A stretch of DNA of 64,000 bases from B25-G16 sp964549945. GTDB taxonomy: Bacteria > Desulfobacterota > DSM-4660 > Desulfatiglandales > B25-G16. Of the stretch, positions 26,405 to 35,486 are shown in pieces (the first letter of the stretch is position 1; each line of letters begins with the position of its first letter). The notes beneath the pieces were generated by a model. It had not been told where the DNA came from, searched no databases, and saw only the letters and a list, made by a program, of their open reading frames with translations. The stretch lies in the NCBI GenBank assembly GCA_964549945.1, contig CAZJXD010000009.1, positions 28,555 through 92,554 of the forward strand, written 5' to 3'. The translations under genes were made by a program, and so were the position numbers.

Positions 26405-27628
26405 ATGAAAAGGCATCGTATTGTTTCAAGAATGGCAGTGGTATGTAGTCTTATCTCAGGCGTTCTGTTTCTCATGGGGCCATTTGCCATGGCCGCTGAT
26501 CCTGTTAAAGTTGCTATTCTCACGGATCTGTCGGGCCCTTACTCAGGTTTTGCGATCCCTAATGTAGACGCCGTTAAGATGGCGATCCAGGATTTTGGCG
26601 GCAAACTGCTTGGCCAGGATATCGAGTTTTTTGCCCGGGATCATCAAAGCAAGGCGGATATAGGCAACCAAAAGGGCAAGGAGCTGTACGAGAAAGAAAA
26701 GGTTGACGCCATTTTCGACTGTCCAAACAGCGCGGCTGCATTGGCGGTTTCCAACCAGGCCCTGAGGAATAAGAAGCTGTTTTTCAGCGTTTCATCAGGG
26801 ACGACCCGGCATACGGGTTCGGATTGCAATCGCTATACCTTTGACTGGGCCTGGAATGACTGCATGGTGGTCAGATCAGTGGGGCTTTGGGCGATCGAGA
26901 ACCTGGGCAAAAGATGGTACACGATCACTGCCGACTACACCTGGGGTCATACCCTGTTCGAGTTTCTCACCAGCGCCTTAAAGGAAAAGGGGGCGACCCT
27001 CCTTGGCAACGATATGGTGGCTATGGGTACCGCTGACTTTAGCCCCTATATCTTAAATGCCATAAACGCAAATCCGGAAGTCCTGGGCCTGCTGAACGGT
27101 GGCAGGGATGTCACCACCTCTACCAAGCAGGCCGTTGAATTCGGGTTAAAGAAAAAGGTAAAGGTCGTCCATGTGTATATGAGCATTGATGAGGTAAAGC
27201 CCGCAGGTCTGGAGGTTTTTGCCGGAGATTATACGACCGCGCCTTGGTACTGGAAGATCGATAATCCCGGCGCAAAGCAGTGGGTTGACAGATGGACCGA
27301 GAAATTTAACAGGCGGCCAAATTGGCTCAACGCCGCCAATTATAGCTGCGTTACCCAGTATCTGGAGGCGGTAAAAAGGGCCGGCACCAAGGACCCAAAG
27401 GCGGTGATCAAGGAATTGGAAGGGCATACCTTCAGGGACTTCTTTGCCAATCCGGGATACATCCGGCCGCAAGACCATATGCAGGTGGGCAAGGCGTTTA
27501 TCCTGAAGGCCAAAGACCCAAAAGACTCTGAGGAGGAATGGGATTATTTCGAGATCGTCGGCTCAGTGCCAGCTGAGCAGGCGTATATGGATCCCGATAA
27601 AACGGGATGCAAGATGGGGGGCTTTTAG
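26405..27628 (+). CDS. ABC transporter substrate-binding protein, LivK-like (set 1)
   Basis: Periplasmic amino-acid or amide-type receptor (Peripla_BP_6 class). A signal peptide runs to about residue 27 (GPFAMA-ADP). VAILTDLSGPYSGF starts the mature fold; a long two-lobe domain follows. The ATG at 26405 lies eight bases after AGGGGG; the longer TTG start at 26366 is less likely. Family receptors also bind aromatic and organic acids, so the ligand is open. Confidence 0.9.
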   Translation: MKRHRIVSRMAVVCSLISGVLFLMGPFAMAADPVKVAILTDLSGPYSGFAIPNVDAVKMAIQDFGGKLLGQDIEFFARDHQSKADIGNQKGKELYEKEKVDAIFDCPNSAAALAVSNQALRNKKLFFSVSSGTTRHTGSDCNRYTFDWAWNDCMVVRSVGLWAIENLGKRWYTITADYTWGHTLFEFLTSALKEKGATLLGNDMVAMGTADFSPYILNAINANPEVLGLLNGGRDVTTSTKQAVEFGLKKKVKVVHVYMSIDEVKPAGLEVFAGDYTTAPWYWKIDNPGAKQWVDRWTEKFNRRPNWLNAANYSCVTQYLEAVKRAGTKDPKAVIKELEGHTFRDFFANPGYIRPQDHMQVGKAFILKAKDPKDSEEEWDYFEIVGSVPAEQAYMDPDKTGCKMGGF

Positions 27629-27647
27629 CCTCTTTTGATTCATAGAG

Positions 27648-27675
27648 GGGTATCCCGAATCTCTTCGGGATACCC
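27648..27675 (+). terminator. Hairpin after livK set 1
   Basis: GGGTATCCCGAA at 27648-27659 pairs with TTCGGGATACCC at 27664-27675 across TCTC. There is no T run. It probably stabilises the binding-protein mRNA. Half of it recurs near 24788. Confidence 0.5.
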
Positions 27676-27735
27676 TCACCACCCAAAGCCGTACAATGAG
27701 GCTGAGTTCGGAGGGGCTATTGTGAGGGCGTTTTA

Positions 27736-28614
27736 ATGACGGCGCAATTCGTGATGATGCATCTGTTTAACGGGCTTATCTTGGGCTCCATCTATGTGCT
27801 TCTGTCCCTTGGCCTTTCGATCATCTTTGGCATGCTCGGGATCATCAACTTCGCTCATGGAGCCTTTTATATGTTGGGAGCCTATTGCGCCTATACCCTG
27901 ACGACGTATCTTTCCTTTAATTCCTGGGTCACCCTTGCGCTCACCCCGTTCATTTTAGGCCTCTTCGGCGTGGGCTGCGAATTCTTTCTGTTTAGGCGCC
28001 TCTACAAACTCCCCCCGTTGTATGCCATGCTGTTCACCTTTGGGCTGATGCTGGTTCTTCAAGACGTTGTCCGGATGATATACGGTGGAGTGGGGGTGCC
28101 ATATCGGACACCGGAAACGCTCGTGGGAGCAGTTAATCTGGGGTTCATGTACTATCCAAGGTATCGTCTCTTTCTTATTATCGTGAGCGGGCTGTGCTCG
28201 TTCGGGGTGTGGCTGTTTCTATCCAAAACAAAGCTGGGGGCGATCATCAGGGCAGGGACCGACAACAGCCTGATGGTCGATGCTTTGGGGATTAACATTG
28301 CCAGGATCATTACCTTCTCCTTTGCCTTTGGGATAGGCTTGGCGGGGCTCGCAGGAGTCCTGGCCGCCCCCATGCAAAACGTCACTCACGTAATGGGCAT
28401 CGATTTTTTGATCGACTGCTTTGTGGTAGTGGTGATCGGGGGCATGGGAAGTATCGCGGGTTCCATTGTAGGAGGGTTGATAGTGGGTGAGATTATCGCC
28501 TTGGGCGTTATGATCTGGCCGCCCATGGCCCATTCCCTGATCTATCTGTTCATGGCGGCTTTCTTGCTCCTGAGGCCGCGAGGGCTCTTCGGCAGGGAGG
28601 CCTTTCATGATTGA
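27736..28614 (+). CDS. Branched-chain-type ABC permease, LivH-like (set 1)
   Basis: Inner-membrane subunit, 292 residues, about eight helices. FGMLGIINFAHGAFYMLGAY near residue 30 is the LivH hallmark, and VVVVIGGMGSIAGSIVGG near 230 is the C-terminal motif. The stop overlaps the livM start by 8 bases. Confidence 0.93.
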   Translation: MTAQFVMMHLFNGLILGSIYVLLSLGLSIIFGMLGIINFAHGAFYMLGAYCAYTLTTYLSFNSWVTLALTPFILGLFGVGCEFFLFRRLYKLPPLYAMLFTFGLMLVLQDVVRMIYGGVGVPYRTPETLVGAVNLGFMYYPRYRLFLIIVSGLCSFGVWLFLSKTKLGAIIRAGTDNSLMVDALGINIARIITFSFAFGIGLAGLAGVLAAPMQNVTHVMGIDFLIDCFVVVVIGGMGSIAGSIVGGLIVGEIIALGVMIWPPMAHSLIYLFMAAFLLLRPRGLFGREAFHD

Positions 28615-29545
28615 AAGGCGCGGATCCAAACGGAAGATCATGGTAATAGCATCGGGCACGGTGCTGGCTCTCGTGTTGCCCTACCTGGCGCCTTACACCG
28701 CGTTAGCGAGTGAGATCCTTATCTTTGCCATATTTGCCATGGCGTATGATTTGATGCTGGGATACGCCGGCATGCTTTCCTTTGGCCATGCGATGTTTTT
28801 TGGCTTAGGGGCCTATACCACCGGCCTTATCCTCACCCGCCTGTATCCTTCTGTGGTGGTGGGCCTCTTTGCAGCGGCACTGGTAGGCTCTCTGGCTGCC
28901 TACCCGATAGGGTTTCTAAGCATTCGCAGGCGGGGGATTTACTTTACCATGGTTACCCTCGCGTTCAGTCAGTTGTTCTATTTTATAGCATTCAAATGGG
29001 CAAGCTTGACAGGAGGGGATGACGGACTACAGCATGTGCCCAGGCCTTTCTTGGGACCGCTCCGTCTGCAATCCGAAATCACGCTCTACTATTTCATCCT
29101 CTTCTTAGCCATTGTTTCCCTGGTGATACTTCTGAGAGTGGTGAATTCCCCTTTTGGAAAAACCCTCCAGGCCTTAAGAGAAAACAAAGACCGTGCCTTG
29201 AGCATAGGCTATGATATCGACCGATTCAAGCTCGTCACCTTTATTATCTCGGGTTTCTTCTCGGGGTTGGCTGGGGGGCTGTATGCGCTCCTTTTAAATT
29301 TCGTCCCCTTAAGCTCTCTCTATTGGACTACCTCGGGTGATGTGGTGGTAATGACCGTTGTGGGCGGGATGGGGACCCTTGTCGGTCCGGTCATAGGAGC
29401 GGCGGGGACTATTCTGTTACGGGACATTCTGAGCAATTTCACGGAGAGTTGGAATACCGTCATGGGCCTTCTTTTTATGGCCTCTGTCCTCGGGTTTCAG
29501 GGAGGTATCATGGGCATTGTCCGGAAGAAGTTTAAGATGGAATGA
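28607..29545 (+). CDS. Branched-chain-type ABC permease, LivM-like (set 1)
   Basis: Partner permease, 312 residues. LGYAGMLSFGHAMFFGLGAY near residue 48 and VVGGMGTLVGPVIGA near 248 are LivM motifs. RRRGIYFTMVTLAFSQ near 108 is also typical. Overlap with livH indicates translational coupling. Confidence 0.93.
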   Translation: MIERRGSKRKIMVIASGTVLALVLPYLAPYTALASEILIFAIFAMAYDLMLGYAGMLSFGHAMFFGLGAYTTGLILTRLYPSVVVGLFAAALVGSLAAYPIGFLSIRRRGIYFTMVTLAFSQLFYFIAFKWASLTGGDDGLQHVPRPFLGPLRLQSEITLYYFILFLAIVSLVILLRVVNSPFGKTLQALRENKDRALSIGYDIDRFKLVTFIISGFFSGLAGGLYALLLNFVPLSSLYWTTSGDVVVMTVVGGMGTLVGPVIGAAGTILLRDILSNFTESWNTVMGLLFMASVLGFQGGIMGIVRKKFKME

Positions 29546-29723
29546 TGGCCGGTCCGTCGAAAGAAAGATTGGGTTTACAAGGGTTGGAAAAAGGGAATCG
29601 ATAAGATCTATCAAAAATTGGAAGAATTTGACCAAGTTTTATGAGGGAGATTCAACCAGGGCTATTTGCTCCTACTCGTATATTATTGGTAGGGGATCGG
29701 CATTCTATTGAGGAGAAGAGGAG

Positions 29724-30617
29724 ATGATCACCCAGGCAGATCAACTTTTAGAGGGAGCTATCGACCTTCACTGTCACGGATACCCTGAAGTAAGCTTCGA
29801 TTGTAAGATGAGGGTTGAGGATCTGGAGGCTGCCCAATTGGCGGCCCAGGCGAAGATGAAGGGATTTGTCCTGAAATCACACATGTGGCCGACAGTAGGC
29901 CGGGTCTATCAGTTAAAAACCCAGATTCAGGGGATAGAGATCTGGCCCAGCATCACCCTTAACCAAGTCGTGGGCGGCTTCAGCCCATGGGCCGTAGAGT
30001 CGGCATTAAAACAGGGTGCAAAGGTGATCTGGATGCCGACTTGGAGTGCCAAGAACGACCTCCAACTGGGAGGGGCCAGCAATATGATGAAGAAATATCT
30101 TCATACTTTAGAGGGATTTGAACTTGCTCGCGGACTTACCGTCTTTGAGGATTCCGGAGAAGTAGATAAAAGAGTAAAGGAGATTCTGGCCTTGGCCAAA
30201 GACTACGATGTGGTTGTATTTACAGGTCATCAATCGCCTGAGGAGGTTATAGCCCTCGGCCGGGCGGCCAAGGGAATGGGCCTTAAGAAATTAGTATTCG
30301 GTCATCCGGATAGTAAAACGGTTGGGGGGCAGATGGAGCATATCAGGGAGATGGCGGAGATGAACTTCTTTATCGAATTCACGTTCTTGGGCATGCTTCC
30401 GCTATTCCAGAGGATCACTCCCAAAGAGATGAGTCAAAGGATCAAGGAGGTGGGAGCGAATCGCTCCATCCTGACGACCGATGCGTTCTTTGAATGGAGC
30501 CCTCCGCCATCGGAGATGATGCGGATGTTTATCGCTACACTTCTGGACCAGGGAATCACCAGGGATGAGATTGAGATCATGGTTCAAAGGAACCCTGGCG
30601 AGTTGTTAAATGTATGA
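29724..30617 (+). CDS. DUF6282-type metal-dependent hydrolase-like protein
   Basis: 297 residues resembling the amidohydrolase (TIM-barrel) proteins grouped as DUF6282. GAIDLHCHGYPE at residues 12-23 supplies the usual HxH metal pair; KGFVLKSHMWPT near 48 gives a Lys and His, VFTGHQSPEEV near 169 and VFGHPDSKTVGG near 191 give further His residues, and TTDAFFEWSPPP near 252 gives an Asp. The reaction is unknown. It sits between two complete Liv transporters with AAGAGGAG before the ATG, which suggests it works on what they import. Confidence 0.72.
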   Translation: MITQADQLLEGAIDLHCHGYPEVSFDCKMRVEDLEAAQLAAQAKMKGFVLKSHMWPTVGRVYQLKTQIQGIEIWPSITLNQVVGGFSPWAVESALKQGAKVIWMPTWSAKNDLQLGGASNMMKKYLHTLEGFELARGLTVFEDSGEVDKRVKEILALAKDYDVVVFTGHQSPEEVIALGRAAKGMGLKKLVFGHPDSKTVGGQMEHIREMAEMNFFIEFTFLGMLPLFQRITPKEMSQRIKEVGANRSILTTDAFFEWSPPPSEMMRMFIATLLDQGITRDEIEIMVQRNPGELLNV

Positions 30618-30736
30618 TGGAGAACAAGGTTTTTTGAAAAGGCCTATGAGGAGCTCGACAGGAGGTTTGGGCCGGCAAATGCCATATGGCCTGTTCAATC
30701 TCTCCCCTTCAGCTCCCCGTCAAGATCGGAGCAGGG

Positions 30737-31612
30737 ATGGGTTTCTTACAACTTCTTTTTAACGGAATAGTGACAGGCACCATTTTTTCTCTCTTTGCCA
30801 TCAGCTTTTCGATTATATACGGAACCACCAAGGTCTTCCATTTCGCCCATGGCATGGTATTTACTTGCGGGGCCTATTTCACGTTTTTATTCCATGTCTT
30901 ATTGGGAATGAACATTATTCCCTCTGTCATCCTCTCAATGATCTTTACGAGCATCCTGGGGATGGCCATTAACTTGATTATCTACGAACCTCTCCAAAGG
31001 AGAAAAGCAGGTACCCTTGTCATCTTGGTTGGCTCCCTGGGAACTTACATTGCCCTTAACGCGATCGTATCCCTCATTTTTAGCAGTAACGTACAAGTCA
31101 TTAGTCCGGGAACCGGAACCATATTCACCATAGCGAACATTTATATTACGCCAACACAGGTCGTCATTATTGGTATCGCAATCGCCATTAATTGCTTTCT
31201 CGCACTATTCTTCGTGAAGACAGAAGCGGGACTCTCCATCAGGGCACTGGGTGAGGATTCCGAGCTGGCCGAGATATTCGGGATGAGCCCTAGAAAAATC
31301 AAGTACATGATCTTCGCGATCGGATCGGCCCTGGCATCAATCGGCGCCACCTTGAATGCCCTGGACATCGGCACTATGGACCCTGGCGTTGGTATGCATG
31401 CCCTGCTCATGTGCTTTGTTGCCTTGGTGGTCGGAGGGATGGAGAATATCCCAGGTGCCGCTGTCGGTGGATTCATAGTGGGCATGCTTTATCATTTGAG
31501 CATATGGCGAATCGAGGCGAAATGGCAGCAAATCATCGTATTTCTGGTTTTGATTGCCGTTTTGCTCGTTAAACCCGAGGGGTTGTTTAAAAGAAAAAAG
31601 GGGAAGACCTAA
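30737..31612 (+). CDS. Branched-chain-type ABC permease, LivH-like (set 2)
   Basis: Inner-membrane subunit of a second importer. The chosen ATG at 30737 has GGAG five bases before it and gives 291 residues beginning MGFLQLLFNGIVTGTIF; the frame is open to an ATG at 30686. FHFAHGMVFTCGAYF near residue 34 and VALVVGGMENIPGAAVGG near 228 are the LivH motifs. livM follows closely. Confidence 0.9.
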   Translation: MGFLQLLFNGIVTGTIFSLFAISFSIIYGTTKVFHFAHGMVFTCGAYFTFLFHVLLGMNIIPSVILSMIFTSILGMAINLIIYEPLQRRKAGTLVILVGSLGTYIALNAIVSLIFSSNVQVISPGTGTIFTIANIYITPTQVVIIGIAIAINCFLALFFVKTEAGLSIRALGEDSELAEIFGMSPRKIKYMIFAIGSALASIGATLNALDIGTMDPGVGMHALLMCFVALVVGGMENIPGAAVGGFIVGMLYHLSIWRIEAKWQQIIVFLVLIAVLLVKPEGLFKRKKGKT

Positions 31613-31634
31613 AGATCTAAAACGGAGACCTCGC

Positions 31635-32504
31635 ATGGATTACGTATTGTATATTGCAGTTGTGATATGCATATGGGTAATGCTCGCAATCTCGCAAAAT
31701 CTGGTCCTGGGATATGCAGGGTTATTTTCATTATGCCAAGGTGCATTCTTTGGGATAGGGGCCTATACCTCCGCGATCATGTATCTCAATTTCGGCAGCA
31801 ATATTTTCGTGTCCGCCATCGTTGGTGCATTCATCTCTTCTTTAATGGGTGTCGCTATTGCAATGCCTTCACTGCGGCTGAAGGGGGACTATTTTTTTAT
31901 TGCCACGTTAGCCCTACAGATAATTATGTTTAACCTGTTCGTCTGCTGGGAATCTGTGACAAAAGGCCCACTGGGCATATATGGAGTCTTTAGGCCCAAA
32001 ATTCTCGGAGTCAGCCTCAACACTAATAGTTCCTATCTTCTCTTTGCGCTTTTCTTTGTTTTTCTGTGTTATTTCTTCTCCAAGAGGGTCTGTAACGCCT
32101 CTTTCGGGTTAACCTTGAAGGCCATCAGAGAAGATGAGGTCGGCGCGGAGGCGGTCGGGAAAAATATTCTGAAATTTAAGATTTTAATCTTTGTATTTTC
32201 AGCGATTTGGGCTTCCCTGGCCGGCACCCTTTACGTCTACTTCATTGGAGCCGTCGATCCCCTTGCATTTACACTGGAGGAGTCCATTCTTATCTTATCC
32301 ATCGCTATTGTGGGAGGCATGGGTAATTTAAAGGGATCAATCGTGGGCGCGGTAGTCCTCATCGCGATGCCGGAACTCCTGAAATTTGCGGCCATGCCCG
32401 AATCCATCGCTCACCAGGCCAGAAACCTCATCTATGGAGTTTTGTTGATCCTTTTTATGATGTTTCGACCCCAGGGGTTGATAGGAGAGTACCGAATGAA
32501 GTGA
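31635..32504 (+). CDS. Branched-chain-type ABC permease, LivM-like (set 2)
   Basis: The ATG at 31635 follows CGGAGACC and gives 289 residues; a longer frame overlaps livH and reads basic, non-membrane sequence. LGYAGLFSLCQGAFFGIGAY near residue 26 and IVGGMGNLKGSIVGA near 238 mark LivM. The usual FGH in the first motif is LCQ here. Confidence 0.9.
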   Translation: MDYVLYIAVVICIWVMLAISQNLVLGYAGLFSLCQGAFFGIGAYTSAIMYLNFGSNIFVSAIVGAFISSLMGVAIAMPSLRLKGDYFFIATLALQIIMFNLFVCWESVTKGPLGIYGVFRPKILGVSLNTNSSYLLFALFFVFLCYFFSKRVCNASFGLTLKAIREDEVGAEAVGKNILKFKILIFVFSAIWASLAGTLYVYFIGAVDPLAFTLEESILILSIAIVGGMGNLKGSIVGAVVLIAMPELLKFAAMPESIAHQARNLIYGVLLILFMMFRPQGLIGEYRMK

Positions 32505-32523
32505 TCTTACTATAGGGGAAGCC

Positions 32524-33282
32524 ATGCACATTCTTGAATTAAGAGAGGTCCGTAAACATTTCGGAGGCATAAAGGCCGTTGATGATCTATCATTGGCCAT
32601 TGAAGCGAATAAGGTCTTTGGGCTTATCGGACCAAATGGGGCTGGAAAGACAACCGTATTCAATCTAATCACCGGCTTCTTACGACCTGATGAAGGGGAT
32701 ATCTTGTTCAAGGGGGAAGAAATCCATAGAATACCGCCTCATAAAATAGTCAAGTGGGGAATTTGCAGGTCCTATCAAGAACTCCGCCTCTTTAATCGCC
32801 TCAGGGTGATAGATAACGTGTACCTGGGTTTCCCCGCTCAGAAGTATGATAACATACTCACGGCCCTTTGGGGGAAGAGATTTGAAAAGAGCAAGGAGAG
32901 AAGGGAAAACCTGGAGAAGGCTTCTTCTCTTCTAAGGCTTTCCAATCTGTTGGATAAGAAGGACATCCTCGCCGAAGGCCTCTCTTTTGGTGAGAAAAAA
33001 TTTCTCATGGTAGACAGAATATTGGCGACGGGAGCTGAGCTTATCTTGCTCGATGAGCCTACAGCAGGATTGGACGTGGGACAAATCGATGATGTGTTCT
33101 CTATTGTTGAGGCGTTAATCCGTGACGGGAAGACCGTTTTTGTGGTGGAACATAATATCGACGTTATTATGTCCATCTCGGATTACATCTTCGTCCTGGA
33201 TCAAGGCAAAAAGGTCGCGCAGGGAAAACCCAAGGAAATCTATGAAAACGAGAAGGTATTACAAACCTACTTGGGTGAATAA
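32524..33282 (+). CDS. Branched-chain-type ABC transporter ATP-binding protein, LivG-like (set 2)
   Basis: 252 residues. Walker A is GPNGAGKTTVFNL and Walker B is ELILLDEPTAGLD. The signature region reads LSFGEKKFLMVDR, an atypical form lacking the second Gly-Gln of LSYGQQ. A long linker of about 40 charged residues follows the Q-loop, as usual in LivG. It is directly followed by livF (TAAATG). Confidence 0.9.
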   Translation: MHILELREVRKHFGGIKAVDDLSLAIEANKVFGLIGPNGAGKTTVFNLITGFLRPDEGDILFKGEEIHRIPPHKIVKWGICRSYQELRLFNRLRVIDNVYLGFPAQKYDNILTALWGKRFEKSKERRENLEKASSLLRLSNLLDKKDILAEGLSFGEKKFLMVDRILATGAELILLDEPTAGLDVGQIDDVFSIVEALIRDGKTVFVVEHNIDVIMSISDYIFVLDQGKKVAQGKPKEIYENEKVLQTYLGE

Positions 33283-34026
33283 ATGATTCTTAAAATTAAA
33301 AATTTGAGCGCTTCTTACGGGTTGAAGAGGGTTTTATTCGATATCTCACTGTCTGTTGAAGAAAAGGAGGTCGTGGCGATCATTGGCCCCAACGGTGCGG
33401 GTAAGACCACGACGCTTAGGGCGATCATCGGTATTCACCGGCAAAGGGAAGGAGAGATTGTCTTTGACGGCCAAGATGTGAGCGGCAATTCATGTTTTAA
33501 GAACCTCCTGTCGGGAATCTGCTATGTTCCTCAGGGGGGTCGGATCTTCCGTAATCTCACCGTCTCCGAAAACCTCATAATGGGAGGCCATATCGTTAAA
33601 GATAAGAATGAAAAAACTGAAAGACTGGAGCGGGTTTTCAGGCTGTTCCCGGTCTTGAAGGAAAGGGTAAGACAATCGGCCAATACCTTGAGTGGAGGAG
33701 AGAGACAGATGCTCGCCATGGGGATGTCCATGATGTTGACCCCCCGGCTCCTCCTATTGGATGAACCTTCCATAGGCCTGGCACCGGCCTTGGTGCCAAA
33801 GCTCATGGAGGCAATAAAGAACATTAATCAAAACTTTGGAACCTCGGTATTGATCGTGGAACAGAATGCGCGCCAAGCATTCAAGATTTCCCACAGGGTA
33901 TACGTCATGAAGGTGGGAAGGATCACGGATATGGATACGCCTGAAAAGTTCATGTCGAGAGAGGAGTTAAGGAAGGTCTATTTATCAAAAACACAGGAAG
34001 CCGTAACTGGATCAGGCGATCCTTAA
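33283..34026 (+). CDS. Branched-chain-type ABC transporter ATP-binding protein, LivF-like (set 2)
   Basis: 247 residues with Walker A GPNGAGKTTT, signature LSGGERQMLAMGM and Walker B RLLLLDEPSIGLAP. It begins at the base after the livG stop. The binding protein of the same set follows after about 120 bases. Confidence 0.92.
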   Translation: MILKIKNLSASYGLKRVLFDISLSVEEKEVVAIIGPNGAGKTTTLRAIIGIHRQREGEIVFDGQDVSGNSCFKNLLSGICYVPQGGRIFRNLTVSENLIMGGHIVKDKNEKTERLERVFRLFPVLKERVRQSANTLSGGERQMLAMGMSMMLTPRLLLLDEPSIGLAPALVPKLMEAIKNINQNFGTSVLIVEQNARQAFKISHRVYVMKVGRITDMDTPEKFMSREELRKVYLSKTQEAVTGSGDP

Positions 34027-34143
34027 AGCTAAACCATGAAGGAGGTGAGGATAAGAGCATAGCAGGGATACACATTTCCAAGATCCATCCAGGGTACGTG
34101 AATGGTTAACCAGAAAACATGACTAATTTTGGAGGGTACTACA

Positions 34144-35289
34144 ATGAAAAAAGGAAAAAAGACAACGTTGATGATGGCGGTTTTTCTCGTGTCACTTTGT
34201 ATCGTGGCCTCGTCTCAAATCGGGATTTCCCGTTCACAAGCAGCCGAGACGATAAAAATTGGGGGATCTTACCCCATGACAGGCAAAGGCGCTCAGTACG
34301 GCGAACGAATGTCAGGTTCTGCCTTGCTAAGGGTTGAGGAGGAGAATGCGGCAGGGGGTATCCATGGCAAAAAAATCGAGCTTGTGATCTGTGATAACAA
34401 GGGTATGCCGAGAGATGGTGTGGCTTGTGCAAACCAGTTTATCCATGTCCATCACGTCCCCGCTTTCGAAAGCCCGTACAGTGGTATTGTTTTGGCCTGT
34501 ACGCCCGTAGCAAATCAAAATAAGACCGTATTATTGAATGTAGCTGCATTGAACCCAGCTATTCGACAAGGCGGACCATGGATATTCTCTATTCAGCCCC
34601 TTGGGGATTACGAAGGGAAAGCGCAGGCAAGATTTGTCAAGGATGAACTCAAGCTGAAAAGAGCGGCCATCATGTACATCAACAATGCATTTGGCAAGTC
34701 CATGGCAGAGGTGCTCAAGAACGAGTTTGAGAAATTGGGAGGCGAGGTTTTGGCATATGAAGCCCACGCCCAAGATGCCACCTACTTTAGGACCCAGCTC
34801 ACCAAGGTGAAGGAGTTGAAGCCTGAGGTGATATTCCTAGAGACCTTATATATGGAAGCCGGCCTGATAGTGAAGCAAGCCCAAGAGGTGGGTTTAACAG
34901 GGATCCAGTGGTTAGGTTATGGTGGAATCCAGGAGCCTCAATTTATCGAGATTGCGGGCGATGCGGCTGAGGGGCTCATCTGCACTGTTGCCGGGTGGGA
35001 TCCCGATGATCCCAGAAAGATCGTTCAAGACTATAAGAAAAACCTCTTGGAAAAGTACGGTGTTGAAGCGGAAATGACCGGCGCAAATTGCTATGATGGC
35101 ATAAAATTGCTGGCTGAGGTCATGAGGAAACACGGCACAACGGCTGAGGATATCAGAACAGGCCTGCATCAGGTGCGCGACTTCGAAGGTGTAACTGGCT
35201 TCTGTAGCATTGACGAAGACGGGATGGTTGTCAAGAAATACCAGTTAACCATACTTAAGAATGGAAAATGGGTTCCCTATGAAAGATAA
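34144..35289 (+). CDS. ABC transporter substrate-binding protein, LivK-like (set 2)
   Basis: Periplasmic receptor, 381 residues from the ATG at 34144, which has GGAGG 10 bases upstream; a TTG at 34129 is also in frame. The signal peptide ends near residue 32 (SQA-AET). IKIGGSYPMTGKGAQYGERM starts the mature fold; AAGGIHGKKIELVICDNKG is a family-typical segment. Only distantly similar to the set 1 receptor, so the two importers probably see different ligands. Confidence 0.9.
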   Translation: MKKGKKTTLMMAVFLVSLCIVASSQIGISRSQAAETIKIGGSYPMTGKGAQYGERMSGSALLRVEEENAAGGIHGKKIELVICDNKGMPRDGVACANQFIHVHHVPAFESPYSGIVLACTPVANQNKTVLLNVAALNPAIRQGGPWIFSIQPLGDYEGKAQARFVKDELKLKRAAIMYINNAFGKSMAEVLKNEFEKLGGEVLAYEAHAQDATYFRTQLTKVKELKPEVIFLETLYMEAGLIVKQAQEVGLTGIQWLGYGGIQEPQFIEIAGDAAEGLICTVAGWDPDDPRKIVQDYKKNLLEKYGVEAEMTGANCYDGIKLLAEVMRKHGTTAEDIRTGLHQVRDFEGVTGFCSIDEDGMVVKKYQLTILKNGKWVPYER

Positions 35290-35307
35290 GGGTGAGCCTT
35301 ACCCAAA

Positions 35308-35338
35308 CGGCCCTGCCTTTTCTTCAAAGGCAGGGCCG
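35308..35338 (+). terminator. Strong hairpin after livK set 2
   Basis: CGGCCCTGCCTTT at 35308-35320 pairs perfectly with AAAGGCAGGGCCG at 35326-35338 over a TCTTC loop. No T tract follows, but position and strength suggest termination or mRNA protection. Confidence 0.55.
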
Positions 35339-35486
35339 GTATACGAAATTTGCGCAAAGAATAGCCCTGAACAACAGCTCAATCGAGGATGAAAAAAATC
35401 GCCCGGGTTTATAACCAACTCCTTTAAAAGAAGAATCTTCGTGAACATGGTATAGATGGAAACATGGGATGTGAGGATTTACAACT

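Noticed and set aside
26325..34049. AAGGAGGTGAG strings well upstream of both livK genes as ribosome sites of leader peptides
   Set aside because: No start codon lies at a workable distance, and the real livK starts have their own ribosome sites.
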